Origin: Streptomyces katrae
GTDB lineage: Bacteria; Actinomycetota; Actinomycetes; Streptomycetales; Streptomycetaceae
Assembly: GCF_002028425.1 (NCBI RefSeq)
Contig: NZ_CP020044.1
Location: forward strand, 124,001-188,000
Reading direction: 5' to 3'
Length of the DNA: 64,000 nt
Below are positions 44,757 to 55,054 of this stretch, piece after piece. The position numbers and the translations under genes were made by a program. How positions within the stretch are numbered: position 1 is the first letter of the stretch; each line of letters opens with the position of its first letter. The notes below the pieces were generated by a model. The model did not search any database. It saw nothing but the letters and a program-made list of their open reading frames with translations, and was not told where the DNA came from.

Positions 44757-45509
44757 CTACGGAACCCCGCAACGGGCCGCGCCGACGTGACGGTCGAGCA
44801 GCCCGGCGAGATACTCGGCCCCGCCCCGCGGGCACGCGTGCGGGGCGAGGCGGCGCAGCCGCTCCACGGAGACCTCCGTGCGCTGGGGGGCGGCGGGCAC
44901 GTACTCCCGTGCCGCCGTGCGCCCGAGGCGCCGCTCGATGCCCCGCACGATCTCCTCGACGGGGTAGGGGCTGCCGGCCGCGACGTTCACCACCCGGTCC
45001 CGGACGCCGGCCGTCAGCAGCGCGTCGACCGCGCCGACCACGTCCGCCGCGTCGACCAGGTCCCGGTGGGCGCCCCGGTACAGGCGCACGCTCCCCGCCC
45101 CCACCTGCGCGGTGAGGGCGGGGATCAGCTGGTGGGGCCGCTGGTGCGGTCCCACCACGTGGCTGAGCCGCAGGGTCAGCCAGTGCCCGGACAGGGCCGC
45201 GACCGCCTCCTCCAGCGCGGCCTTGTGCCGGCCGTAGGGATTGACCGGCGCGATCGGCGCGTCCTCCTCGGCCGGTACGCGGGTGGTGCCGTACATGGCG
45301 TGGGAGGCCGTGGAGAAGAACACCACGGTGCGGCCCAGGAGCCGGCACCGTTCGGTCACCGAGCGGACGAGTTCCGATTCGCGGGCGAATTCCGCCGGGT
45401 TCTCGACTCCGGTGGCGGAAACCCCAGCAGCGATGAGGGTGACGTCCGGGTGCCGGTCGGAAATCCTCTGGAAATTGCCGGCGAGGAATCCCCGCCCGAT
45501 GACCTCCAT
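44757..45509 (-). CDS. NAD(P)-dependent epimerase/dehydratase-like sugar reductase
   Basis: A 250-residue short-chain Rossmann protein. The N-terminus [13 protein letters not shown] fits the GxGxxA nucleotide-binding loop and supports ATG 45509. FFSTAS supplies the catalytic Ser region, and [11 protein letters not shown] has the YxxxK catalytic pair. Proteins of this size and pattern in macrolide clusters act as NDP-4-keto-6-deoxysugar 4-ketoreductases or epimerases, setting sugar stereochemistry before transfer. That role is inferred from family and from its neighbour: the start overlaps the stop of the glycosyltransferase gene (TGATG), implying translational coupling. PKS A begins about 86 bp downstream. 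No other deoxysugar genes lie in the window, so its exact substrate cannot be deduced. Confidence 0.8.
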   Translation of the reverse strand: MEVIGRGFLAGNFQRISDRHPDVTLIAAGVSATGVENPAEFARESELVRSVTERCRLLGRTVVFFSTASHAMYGTTRVPAEEDAPIAPVNPYGRHKAALEEAVAALSGHWLTLRLSHVVGPHQRPHQLIPALTAQVGAGSVRLYRGAHRDLVDAADVVGAVDALLTAGVRDRVVNVAAGSPYPVEEIVRGIERRLGRTAAREYVPAAPQRTEVSVERLRRLAPHACPRGGAEYLAGLLDRHVGAARCGVP

Positions 45510-46786
45510 CAGACGGTCGCCGCCTTGTCCTCACGGTATTCGGCCGTGAGCTTCTCCAGGGTCGCCACGAGCTCCGCCGGGGACGGCTGCGCGTGGATCT
45601 CGTCGCGCAGGCGCAGCGCGTTCTCCTTGAACGAAGGGTCGTCGACGAGCCGGGCCAGGGCGTCGTGCAGGGCCTCGCCGGTGACGTTGTCGGCGTGCAC
45701 GAACAGGCCCGCGCCCGACTCCTGGAGGTGCTCGGCCTTGACGACGGTGTCCCAGATCTTGGGGATCATCAGCTGCGGCACGCCGTAGTTCAGGGCGGTC
45801 GACCAGGTGCCGCCGCCGCCGTAGTGGACGATGGCCGAGCAGGTCGGCAGCAGGGCGTGCATGGGCACGAAGGGGATGACGCGCGCGTTGTCGGGGACCT
45901 GCGGGTCGGTCTCGCCGGGGAACGGCACGAGGGTGGCGATCAGCTCGATGTCGAGGTCGGCCCACATGCCGAGGGCGGAGATCGGGAAGCCGTCGTGCCC
46001 GATGTGCTCGCGCAGCGAGCCGCCCATGGTCAGGCACACACGCGGCTTGGCGGGCGCCTCGTGCAGCCACTCCGGTACGACGGCGGGGCCGTTGTAGGGG
46101 ACGTACCGCATCGGGACGGTGTTGACGCCCACGGGCAGCCGTACGCCCTCGGGGCACGGGTCGATGGTCCACTGGCCGGTGACGACCTCCGGGTGGAAGG
46201 TCGCGCCGTGCCGCTCCAGCAGCCCGGTCAGCCACTCGACGAGCGGGTCCTGGCGCTCGGCCTCGGGCAGCTGCGCCATGTCGGCGAGGAAGGTCTCGCG
46301 GGAGCGCAGCATGACGTCCGGGCCCCACAGCAGGCGGGCGTGGGCGGCGCCGACGACGCGGGCGGCGACGGCGCCGGCGTACGTCTGCGGCTCCCAGATG
46401 ACGAGGTCGGGCTGCCAGGCGCGGGCGAACTCGACGAGCCCGTCGACGAAGGAGTCGTTGTTGATGGGGGCGTTGTACAGGGTGGTGAGCAGCGTCTGGC
46501 GGCGCAGCCGCTCCTCCGGGGTGGTGGTCTCCCCCTCGCCCTTGTGGAGGCCGCCGAAGCCGGCGCCGCCGCTGCCCCAGGCGTCGGCGTGCTCCTTCTG
46601 CATCTCGCTCAGCCGGTGGTCCTCGCCGACCGGGACGGCGGTCAGGCCGGCGGCGGTGATGGCGTCGGTGAGCTTGGGCTGCGAGGCCACGCGGACCTCG
46701 TGCCCGGCGGCGCGCAGCGCCCAGGCGAGCGGTACCTGGCTGTAGAAGTGGGCACGTTCGGAGAACGTGGTGAACAGGATGCGCAT
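45509..46786 (-). CDS. EryCIII/DesVII-like macrolide glycosyltransferase
   Basis: A 425-residue GT-B enzyme. It starts [20 protein letters not shown], typical of the activator-dependent macrolide glycosyltransferases (EryCIII, DesVII, TylM2 type). The C-terminal half has the nucleotide-sugar motif [20 protein letters not shown] and [14 protein letters not shown]. It should transfer an activated deoxysugar from an NDP donor to a hydroxyl of the polyketide. Several members of this family need a P450-like helper protein (DesVIII/EryCII type); none is encoded in the window. The gene overlaps the downstream epimerase gene by one base and follows the LAL regulator by about 145 bp. ATG 46786 fits the family N-terminus; an open frame extends 21 codons further upstream but lacks homology. 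Assignment to the family is firm, the sugar is unknown. Confidence 0.92.
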   Translation of the reverse strand: MRILFTTFSERAHFYSQVPLAWALRAAGHEVRVASQPKLTDAITAAGLTAVPVGEDHRLSEMQKEHADAWGSGGAGFGGLHKGEGETTTPEERLRRQTLLTTLYNAPINNDSFVDGLVEFARAWQPDLVIWEPQTYAGAVAARVVGAAHARLLWGPDVMLRSRETFLADMAQLPEAERQDPLVEWLTGLLERHGATFHPEVVTGQWTIDPCPEGVRLPVGVNTVPMRYVPYNGPAVVPEWLHEAPAKPRVCLTMGGSLREHIGHDGFPISALGMWADLDIELIATLVPFPGETDPQVPDNARVIPFVPMHALLPTCSAIVHYGGGGTWSTALNYGVPQLMIPKIWDTVVKAEHLQESGAGLFVHADNVTGEALHDALARLVDDPSFKENALRLRDEIHAQPSPAELVATLEKLTAEYREDKAATV

Positions 46787-46931
46787 GGGTGGTTCCCGTC
46801 TGCGAGGTGGCTGGGGGGTTCCCAGGGACGTTTCGGCGTGGTGGTGCACGGTCCGGAGGGTGCCGAGCGGCTCACGGACCAGGCGCGGGTGCCGGTGGCG
46901 GCACTACCGGCGGCGTACGGGCCGGAAGGTG

Positions 46932-49772
<2,841 letters not shown>

Positions 49773-49789
49773 GTGGGCTCCCGGCCGGC

Positions 49790-50608
49790 TCAGCGGACCG
49801 CGTACCGGGCGGTGGTGTCGGGCAGCTCCAGCGCCGGGTCGGCGGTGAGCACCGCGTGCTGCAGGCGCTGCAGCCGCGGCGAGGGGTTCAGGCCGAGGCT
49901 CTCGACCAGGTTGTCGCTGAGCACCCCGTACGCGTCGAGGGCCCGCCCGGGGGCTCCGCAGCGGTAGAGCGCGATCATGAGCTGGGCGCACAGGTTCTCG
50001 TGCAGCGGGTGCTGGGCGGCCAGGACGCGCAGCTCGCCCAGCAGCCCGGCGTGCCGGCCGAGGCGCAGGTCGGCCTCGATGCGCTGCTCCAGGGCGGCCA
50101 TGCGGCCCTCCTCGAGGCGCATGAGCTCCAGTTCCAGGACCCGCCCGACCGGTACGTCGACCAGCGCCGGGCCCCGCCACAACTGGAGTGCGGCCCGGAG
50201 CAGTTCGGAGGCCGTGAAGTCGTCGCCGGCGTCGAAGGCGCGGCGGCCGGCCTGCGCGAGGCGCTCGAACTCGCGGGCGTCGACGCGGTCGGCGGGCACG
50301 TCCAGGAGGTAGCCGCCGAAGCGGGTCGCCAGGATGTCCCGGGGGCGGATGCCGGGGTCGGAGTGCGCCGCGCCGATGCGCCGGCGCAGCTGGAGGATGT
50401 ACGTCTGCAGGGTCGGCGAGGCGCTGCGCGGGATCTCCTCCCCCCACAGCTCCTCCATCAGGCTGGGCACGGTCACCGCCTGGGGTGCCTGCAGCGCGAG
50501 GAGAGCCAGGATCTGGCGTTGCTTGGGCGCGCTGGGCACGATGGGCACGCCGTTCTCGTAGGCCTCCATCGGGCCCAAAACCTTGACCTCCACGCGTCTG
50601 TCCCCCAT
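49790..50608 (-). CDS. SARP-family pathway activator
   Basis: A 272-residue Streptomyces antibiotic regulatory protein. The N-terminal OmpR-like winged helix spans ~5-100 (VEVKVLGPMEAYENG, PKQRQILALLAL, SPTLQTYILQLRRRI). The bacterial transcriptional activation domain spans ~100-255 (DAREFERLAQAGRRAF, LWRGPALVDV, HPLHENLCAQLMIALY). Short SARPs of this layout bind direct heptamer repeats and recruit RNA polymerase at antibiotic promoters. ATG 50608 (MGDRRVEVKVLG) is preferred; a GTG at 50617 adds three residues. It is transcribed divergently from the TOMM peptide gene across a 230-bp gap and stops 17 bp before the LAL start. It therefore sits at the top of the biosynthetic transcript and at the junction with the peptide cassette. 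Confidence 0.93.
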   Translation of the reverse strand: MGDRRVEVKVLGPMEAYENGVPIVPSAPKQRQILALLALQAPQAVTVPSLMEELWGEEIPRSASPTLQTYILQLRRRIGAAHSDPGIRPRDILATRFGGYLLDVPADRVDAREFERLAQAGRRAFDAGDDFTASELLRAALQLWRGPALVDVPVGRVLELELMRLEEGRMAALEQRIEADLRLGRHAGLLGELRVLAAQHPLHENLCAQLMIALYRCGAPGRALDAYGVLSDNLVESLGLNPSPRLQRLQHAVLTADPALELPDTTARYAVR

Positions 50609-50838
50609 GCGTCGCACACGTTCCGGTTGTGGCCGGTGCAGTGCTGACCGGCCGTCACGATCGTGGCAGCGGGGGGCCTCCCGCCCCAGTGCCGCACTAA
50701 CGAGGGAGGGGTGAAGATCTCATATGCGGCTCAGTGATCCGGGCACTGGCACAGTGATCACGCTCGTACAAGAATCCTCGTATCACGCTGGAACGCCGCT
50801 AGAGGACGCGGCGGTCGGAGCATCAACGGGGAGAGTTC
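50609..50838. promoter_or_regulatory. Divergent control region between SARP and TOMM peptide genes, with direct repeats
   Basis: This 230-bp gap carries the promoters for both directions. CAGTGATC occurs at 50732-50739 and 50752-50759, 20 bp apart. TCACGCT occurs at 50758-50764 and 50783-50789. SARP regulators usually recognise direct repeats about two helical turns apart, so these are candidate operators for the adjacent SARP acting on the peptide side. GGGGAGAG at 50828-50835 is the ribosome site for the peptide gene. No clear -10/-35 pair could be chosen with confidence. The operator role is inference. Confidence 0.45.
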
Positions 50839-51027
50839 ATGAAGGTCGTAGACGCGTTCGAAGCCGAGCTGGTGGCACTGTGCGGCCCGGCCGCCACGGA
50901 GGACCGGTTCATCGTGGAGGACCTGGACGGCCTGGGCGACGACAACGTCGCGATGCTCTCCTTCTGCATGCTCCAGCCCGTCGACACCGTCCGTCACTTC
51001 GCCGCGCTGGGCGCGGTCGCCGCGTGA
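50839..51027 (+). CDS. Putative TOMM (thiazole/oxazole-modified) precursor peptide
   Basis: A 62-residue peptide beginning MKVVDAFEAELVALCGP, with GGGGAGAG upstream of ATG 50839. The first ~40 residues are acidic and leader-like (EDRFIVEDLDGLGDDNVAML); the C-terminal ~22 residues form the likely core, opening Ser41-Phe-Cys43 with Thr50 further on. Its stop overlaps the GTG start of the YcaO protein by 4 nt (GTGA), the coupling expected for a substrate and its modifying enzyme. The N-terminal part of that enzyme is a leader-peptide-binding type. Only Ser41, Cys43 and Thr50 could be cyclised in the core, so the product would carry few azol(in)es. There is no signal peptide. I do not recognise a characterised homologue. 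The precursor role rests on size, leader/core layout and context. Confidence 0.75.
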   Translation: MKVVDAFEAELVALCGPAATEDRFIVEDLDGLGDDNVAMLSFCMLQPVDTVRHFAALGAVAA

Positions 51028-53390
51028 CGGCGGGCGGGGGCGCGGCGGGCGGGGGCGCGGCGGGCGGGGGCGCGGCGGGCGGGGGCGCGGCGGGCCTGCC
51101 GCGCGTCGGGTTCAGGAACCACCTGCGCGCCGAGGTCGTCCCGGGGGAAGCCACCTACCTGCTGTCGGAGCGGAAGGTGACCGCGCTGCCGAGTCCCTGC
51201 ATGGAAGTGCTCGCACCGCTGCTGGACGGGACGCGCACCATGCGCGAGCTGGTCGAGGAGGCGTCGGCGGTGCTGGACGCGGCGGAGGTGGGCCGGACCC
51301 TGCGGGGGCTCGCCGCCGCCGAGCTGGTCGCCCTGCGTCCCGACGGCCGCGACACCGACGCGCGCGCCGACGCCTACTGGGACCTCGCCGGGCTCGACGG
51401 CCCCAGCACCACCACCCGCCTGACCACCCGCACCGTCGAGGTGCTCACCGCCGGCCGTGTCGACCGCACGGCCGCGGAGGAGGCCTGCCGGGCCTCCGGC
51501 CTGACCGTGGTGCCCGCCGACGGCGCCGACGCGCCGCCGGCGGCCCCGGAGGCCGGCTCCGAGGCGGCACCGGAGCTCACCCTGGTGCTGTGCGAGGACT
51601 ACCTGCACCCGCGGCTGCGCGAGATCGACGCGCGCCAGCGGGCCCTCAGCCGCCCCTGGCTGCTCGCCCGGACGTGCCGCGCCGACGTCTGGGTCGGCCC
51701 GCTCTTCCGCCCCGGCGAAAGCGCCTGCTGGTCCTGCCTGGCGTTCCGGCTGCGCGACCACCGCATGTCGGAGTCCCCGGTACAGCGCGCCCTCGGCCTC
51801 GACGGGCCGGTGCCCCGCCCCCAGGCCTCCATCGCCGCCGGCCGGGCCCTGGGCCTGCACACCGCCGTACTGGAAGCCGCCAAGTGGCTCGCCGGCACCC
51901 GCTGCGACGGCCAGGACGCGGTCTGGACGCTGGACAGCCTCACGCTGGAGAGCCGCCACCACACCGTCTCCCGCCGCCCCCAGTGCCCCGAGTGCGGGGA
52001 CCCCGGCCTGATGGCCGAGCAGGCCCGCCGCCCGGTCACCGTGGAGTCCCGGCCCAAGGCGGTACAGGAGTCCGGCGGGCACCGCGCCCTGACGCCGCAG
52101 CAGATGATGGACCGCTACGGCCACCTGGTCAGCCCCGTCACCGGCGTCGTCCAGCAGCTGCGCCGCGACCGGCGCACTCCCCCGGGCCTGCACGCCTACA
52201 CCTCCGGACGCAACCTCGCCGGCGGCGCCGGGCAGAACCTGGCCTCGCTGCGCGCCGGCCTGCGCTCGCTCAGCGGCGGCAAGGGCCTCACCGAGATCGA
52301 CGCCAAGGTCAGCACCCTGTGCGAGACCGTCGAGCGGTACTGCGGCACGCGCCAGGGCGACGAACTCGTCGTCCGCGACAGCCTGCGCGGCCTGGGCGAC
52401 ATCGCCGTCCACCCCGACTCCTGCCAGCTCTACGACCCGCGCCAGATCCGCGGCCGCGAAGCCTGGAACGCCCGCCACGGCGGCTTCCAGTACGTGTGCT
52501 CCGCCTTCGACGAGCGCGAGGCCATGGAGTGGACCCCGGTGTGGTCGCTGGGCGAAGAGCGCCGGCGGCTGCTGCCGACGTCGATGCTCTACTTCGACAC
52601 CCTGACCCGCACCAGCAGCGTCCGCGCCGACTCCAACGGCAACGCCGCCGGCAGCAGCCGCGAGGACGCCATCGTCCAGGGCTTCCTGGAACTGGTCGAG
52701 CGGGACGCGGTCGCCCTGTGGTGGTACAACCGCACCCGGCAGCCCGGCGTCGACCTCGCCTCCTTCGACGACCCGTGGCTGGAGCGGACCCGGCAGGTGT
52801 ACGCGGGCATGAACCGCCGCCTGTGGGTCCTCGACCTGACGTCCGACCTCGGCATCCCCGTCATGGTGGCGCTGTCGCGGCGCACCGACAAGCCCGCCGA
52901 GGACGTCATGTTCGGCTTCGGCGCCCACTTCGACCCGCGCATCGCCCTGCGCCGCGCCGTGACCGAGATGAACCAGCTGATCCCGGCCGTGCTCGACGTG
53001 CGGCCCGACGGCACCGGCTACGGCGTCGACGATCCCACCGCCCGCGCCTGGTGGAGCGGCGCGACGGTGGCCAACCAGCCCTACCTGCTGCCCGATGCGT
53101 CCCTCCCGCCCCGCACCCCGGCCCACTGGGCGTTCGAGGAGCGGGCGGACCTGCGCGACGACGTCGAGGCGATCGTCGCCCTGACCCGCTCGCGCGGGCT
53201 GGACCTGATGGTCCTCGACCAGACCCGCCCCGACATCGGCCTGCCGGTGGTGAAGGTCGTGGTCCCGGGACTGCGCCACTTCTGGGCGCGGTTCGCGCCC
53301 GGCCGCCTCTTCGACGTCCCTGTCGCCCTGGGGCGGCTCACGCGGCCCACCGCCTACGAAGACCTCAACCCCGTACCGCTGTTCGTCTGA
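51024..53390 (+). CDS. Fused TOMM leader-binding/YcaO cyclodehydratase
   Basis: A 788-residue fusion. Residues 1-24 are a Gly/Ala tail from a 15-nt DNA repeat. About 25-120 look like the leader-recognition winged helix (RNHLRAEVVPGEATYLLSER). About 190-330 are E1/ThiF-like, with two CxxC pairs (CWSC ~235, CPEC ~321) that would bind zinc. About 385-788 is a YcaO domain: STLCETVERYCG and VQGFLELVERDA are the ATP/Mg-binding motifs, and it ends NPVPLFV, the Pro-rich C-terminus of azoline-forming YcaO enzymes. It should cyclodehydrate Cys/Ser/Thr of the upstream peptide using ATP. No FMN dehydrogenase, protease or exporter is nearby, so oxidation to azoles, leader removal and export are unexplained. 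GTG 51024 was chosen for the GTGA overlap; the open frame extends upstream without homology. Confidence 0.9.
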   Translation: MTAGGGAAGGGAAGGGAAGGGAAGLPRVGFRNHLRAEVVPGEATYLLSERKVTALPSPCMEVLAPLLDGTRTMRELVEEASAVLDAAEVGRTLRGLAAAELVALRPDGRDTDARADAYWDLAGLDGPSTTTRLTTRTVEVLTAGRVDRTAAEEACRASGLTVVPADGADAPPAAPEAGSEAAPELTLVLCEDYLHPRLREIDARQRALSRPWLLARTCRADVWVGPLFRPGESACWSCLAFRLRDHRMSESPVQRALGLDGPVPRPQASIAAGRALGLHTAVLEAAKWLAGTRCDGQDAVWTLDSLTLESRHHTVSRRPQCPECGDPGLMAEQARRPVTVESRPKAVQESGGHRALTPQQMMDRYGHLVSPVTGVVQQLRRDRRTPPGLHAYTSGRNLAGGAGQNLASLRAGLRSLSGGKGLTEIDAKVSTLCETVERYCGTRQGDELVVRDSLRGLGDIAVHPDSCQLYDPRQIRGREAWNARHGGFQYVCSAFDEREAMEWTPVWSLGEERRRLLPTSMLYFDTLTRTSSVRADSNGNAAGSSREDAIVQGFLELVERDAVALWWYNRTRQPGVDLASFDDPWLERTRQVYAGMNRRLWVLDLTSDLGIPVMVALSRRTDKPAEDVMFGFGAHFDPRIALRRAVTEMNQLIPAVLDVRPDGTGYGVDDPTARAWWSGATVANQPYLLPDASLPPRTPAHWAFEERADLRDDVEAIVALTRSRGLDLMVLDQTRPDIGLPVVKVVVPGLRHFWARFAPGRLFDVPVALGRLTRPTAYEDLNPVPLFV
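51030..51095 (+). repeat. 15-nt tandem repeat (four units) in the YcaO N-terminus
   Basis: The unit GCGGGCGGGGGCGCG is present four times in a row (51030-51089), plus a partial fifth. It encodes AGGGA repeats right after the start codon, a likely flexible linker. The unit length keeps the frame, so slippage would change linker length without frameshift. It directly follows the translational-coupling site. Confidence 0.85.
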
Positions 53391-53443
53391 AAACCCCGAA
53401 ATCCGCGAACGCCAGAACCGGTCCCTCCAAAACGCCCGACCCC

Positions 53444-53480
53444 GAGCCCCTGACCTGCCACAACGGCACGGCAGGGGCTC
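53444..53480 (+). terminator. Hairpin terminator after the YcaO gene
   Basis: GAGCCCCTG (53444-53452) pairs perfectly with CAGGGGCTC (53472-53480). It lies about 55 bp after the YcaO stop, without a T tract. It probably separates the peptide/YcaO operon from the histidine kinase gene. Confidence 0.55.
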
Positions 53481-53581
53481 CAAACGTGTCTGACGTTACA
53501 TTTCGGCCCGCAGGACACTCGAGTCAACTTCGACCTATATTCGACCCTGAGTTATCAGGGGAAAGCACAAAGGGGTGGAAG

Positions 53582-54871
53582 ATGCTCAGTCTCCGCTGGT
53601 CCGGATCGTCAGCGAGCCGGAGGAGACTCTCCGCGGAGCCCGCTGCCCGATCAGGCCCGGAAAACGCCGCCCAGCTCTCCAGGGCCGAAGAGGCGATACC
53701 CGCGCCCACCCTCGCACGGTCGATCACCGTCGTGGCCGTGACCTGCTACGCCGTGATCTCGCTGCTCAACGTCCGCGCCTCAAACGACTCCGGCCCCGTC
53801 TTCCTCGCCTGCTGCTCCTGCCTGGCCGCCCTGTTCGTCCTCCAGCTCAAGCACTCGGCACCCGGCGCCCGCCTGGCCTCCCGCCGCTCGCGCCTGCTCA
53901 CCCTCTCCGCGCAGGCCCTCATGACCTACCTGCCGCTGACGCTGTTCGGCTGGGAGTGGGGCGGCATGGCCGGCTTCCTCGCCGCCTCCGTCCTGCTGCT
54001 CACCCCGGTACGGGTCGGCTGGATCCTCTACGCCGCGATCACGCTCAGCATGGTCGGCTACCCGGTCATCCTGGGCATGGGCGTCAACGACACCGCGTAC
54101 TTCGCCATCGCCACCGCGCTCACCGGCCTCGTCGTCTACGGCCTGTCCACCCTGTCCCGGCTGATCGTCGCGCTGCACGCCGCCCGCGCCGAACTCGCGC
54201 GCGTGGCCGTCTCCAACGAGCGGCTGCGCTTCGCCCAGGACCTCCACGACCTCCTCGGCTACAGCCTGTCCGCGATCACCCTCAAGTCCGAGCTGACGGC
54301 CCGCCTGATCAACGCCTCCCCGGAACGGGCCCAGGAGGAGGTGGCCGGCGTACTGGACCTGTCCCGCCAGGCCCTCGCCGACGTCCGCACGGTCGCCAGC
54401 GGCTACCGGGACATGACGCTGAGCGCCGAGGCCCGTTCGGCCCGCGCCATCCTGACCGCCGCGGACATCACCGCCGACGTCGACGTCACGGCCACCACGG
54501 GCCTGCTCGACCCCGACGTCGACACCGTGCTCGCCACGGTCCTGCGCGAGGGCATCACCAACGCGCTGCGCCACAGCAAGATGCGGCACTGCTCGATCCG
54601 CGCCACCGTCGACGACGACCACGTGTCGCTGTGCCTGGTCAACGACGGAGTCGGCGGTGAGCCCCAGGCGGTCGCGGCGGACTCCGGCAACGGCCTGGGC
54701 AACCTGCGCCTGCGCCTGGCCGCCGTGGGCGGCCGGATGACCTCCCACATCGACGACAAGGGCTTCTTCCGCCTCACCGCGACGGCCCCCCGCGTCCCGG
54801 AAGCCACGGACAAGGCCCCCTCCCCCATTCCGGCTCCCCGCGTCACCCGCAGGAGCGGCGCCGCCGTCTGA
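53582..54871 (+). CDS. Orphan DesK/NarX-type sensor histidine kinase
   Basis: A 429-residue membrane kinase. Residues ~40-195 hold about five hydrophobic segments (ITVVAVTCYAVISLLN, LMTYLPLTLFGW, and others). The HisKA_3 phosphoacceptor helix is near 216 (FAQDLHDLLGYSLSAITLKS). The ATPase domain follows, with an N-box GITNALRHS near 320 and a G-box GNGLGNLRLRL near 370. It should autophosphorylate on the His of DLHD and pass phosphate to a NarL-type regulator. No response regulator is adjacent in the same orientation; the nearest one (60899-61552) overlaps its own kinase gene, so this kinase is an orphan. ATG 53582 has a purine-rich site (GGGGTGGAAG) upstream. A hairpin terminator with a T tract follows the gene. 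Its position after the TOMM genes raises, but does not prove, a sensing role for their product. Confidence 0.9.
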   Translation: MLSLRWSGSSASRRRLSAEPAARSGPENAAQLSRAEEAIPAPTLARSITVVAVTCYAVISLLNVRASNDSGPVFLACCSCLAALFVLQLKHSAPGARLASRRSRLLTLSAQALMTYLPLTLFGWEWGGMAGFLAASVLLLTPVRVGWILYAAITLSMVGYPVILGMGVNDTAYFAIATALTGLVVYGLSTLSRLIVALHAARAELARVAVSNERLRFAQDLHDLLGYSLSAITLKSELTARLINASPERAQEEVAGVLDLSRQALADVRTVASGYRDMTLSAEARSARAILTAADITADVDVTATTGLLDPDVDTVLATVLREGITNALRHSKMRHCSIRATVDDDHVSLCLVNDGVGGEPQAVAADSGNGLGNLRLRLAAVGGRMTSHIDDKGFFRLTATAPRVPEATDKAPSPIPAPRVTRRSGAAV

Positions 54872-54888
54872 CGGCCCTTCCAGCCCCT

Positions 54889-54931
54889 CTCCACCCCCAC
54901 GCGCCCCCTGGCCGTGGGGGTGGAGTTTTCT
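54889..54931 (+). terminator. Rho-independent terminator after the histidine kinase gene, straddling the repeat boundary
   Basis: A 13-bp perfect stem is formed by CTCCACCCCCACG (54889-54901) and CGTGGGGGTGGAG (54913-54925), followed by TTTTCT. The right arm and T tract lie mostly inside the left 881-bp inverted repeat (from 54916), while the left arm is outside it. The right repeat copy keeps GGGGGTGGAGTTTTCT but lacks the partner arm. Confidence 0.85.
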
Positions 54932-55054
54932 GCACTGCAGGTGTGCTCACAGCTCCATTCCGGCGCCCTGGGTCCGGCCCGTAGTTTCGTGTTCAGAAGG
55001 CGGGCCACACGGTCCGGACAGGGACCAGGCCACGGGCAAGGGAGTCAGACGGTG

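Noticed and set aside
44692..45534. Upstream extension of PKS A to 45534
   Set aside because: The extra residues are Arg/Pro-rich and overlap the epimerase gene in another frame; AT homology starts at MSRTAFLF.
50724..51023. Upstream extension of the YcaO frame
   Set aside because: It runs through the promoter region and the peptide gene in another frame, with Arg/Gly-rich sequence; the GTGA overlap gives a better start.
50994..53483. 829-codon minus-strand frame opposite the YcaO gene
   Set aside because: No domains; mirrors a well-supported YcaO protein on the other strand.
51590..53581. Upstream extension of the histidine kinase frame
   Set aside because: Overlaps the YcaO gene out of frame; kinase-like sequence and a ribosome site begin at 53582.
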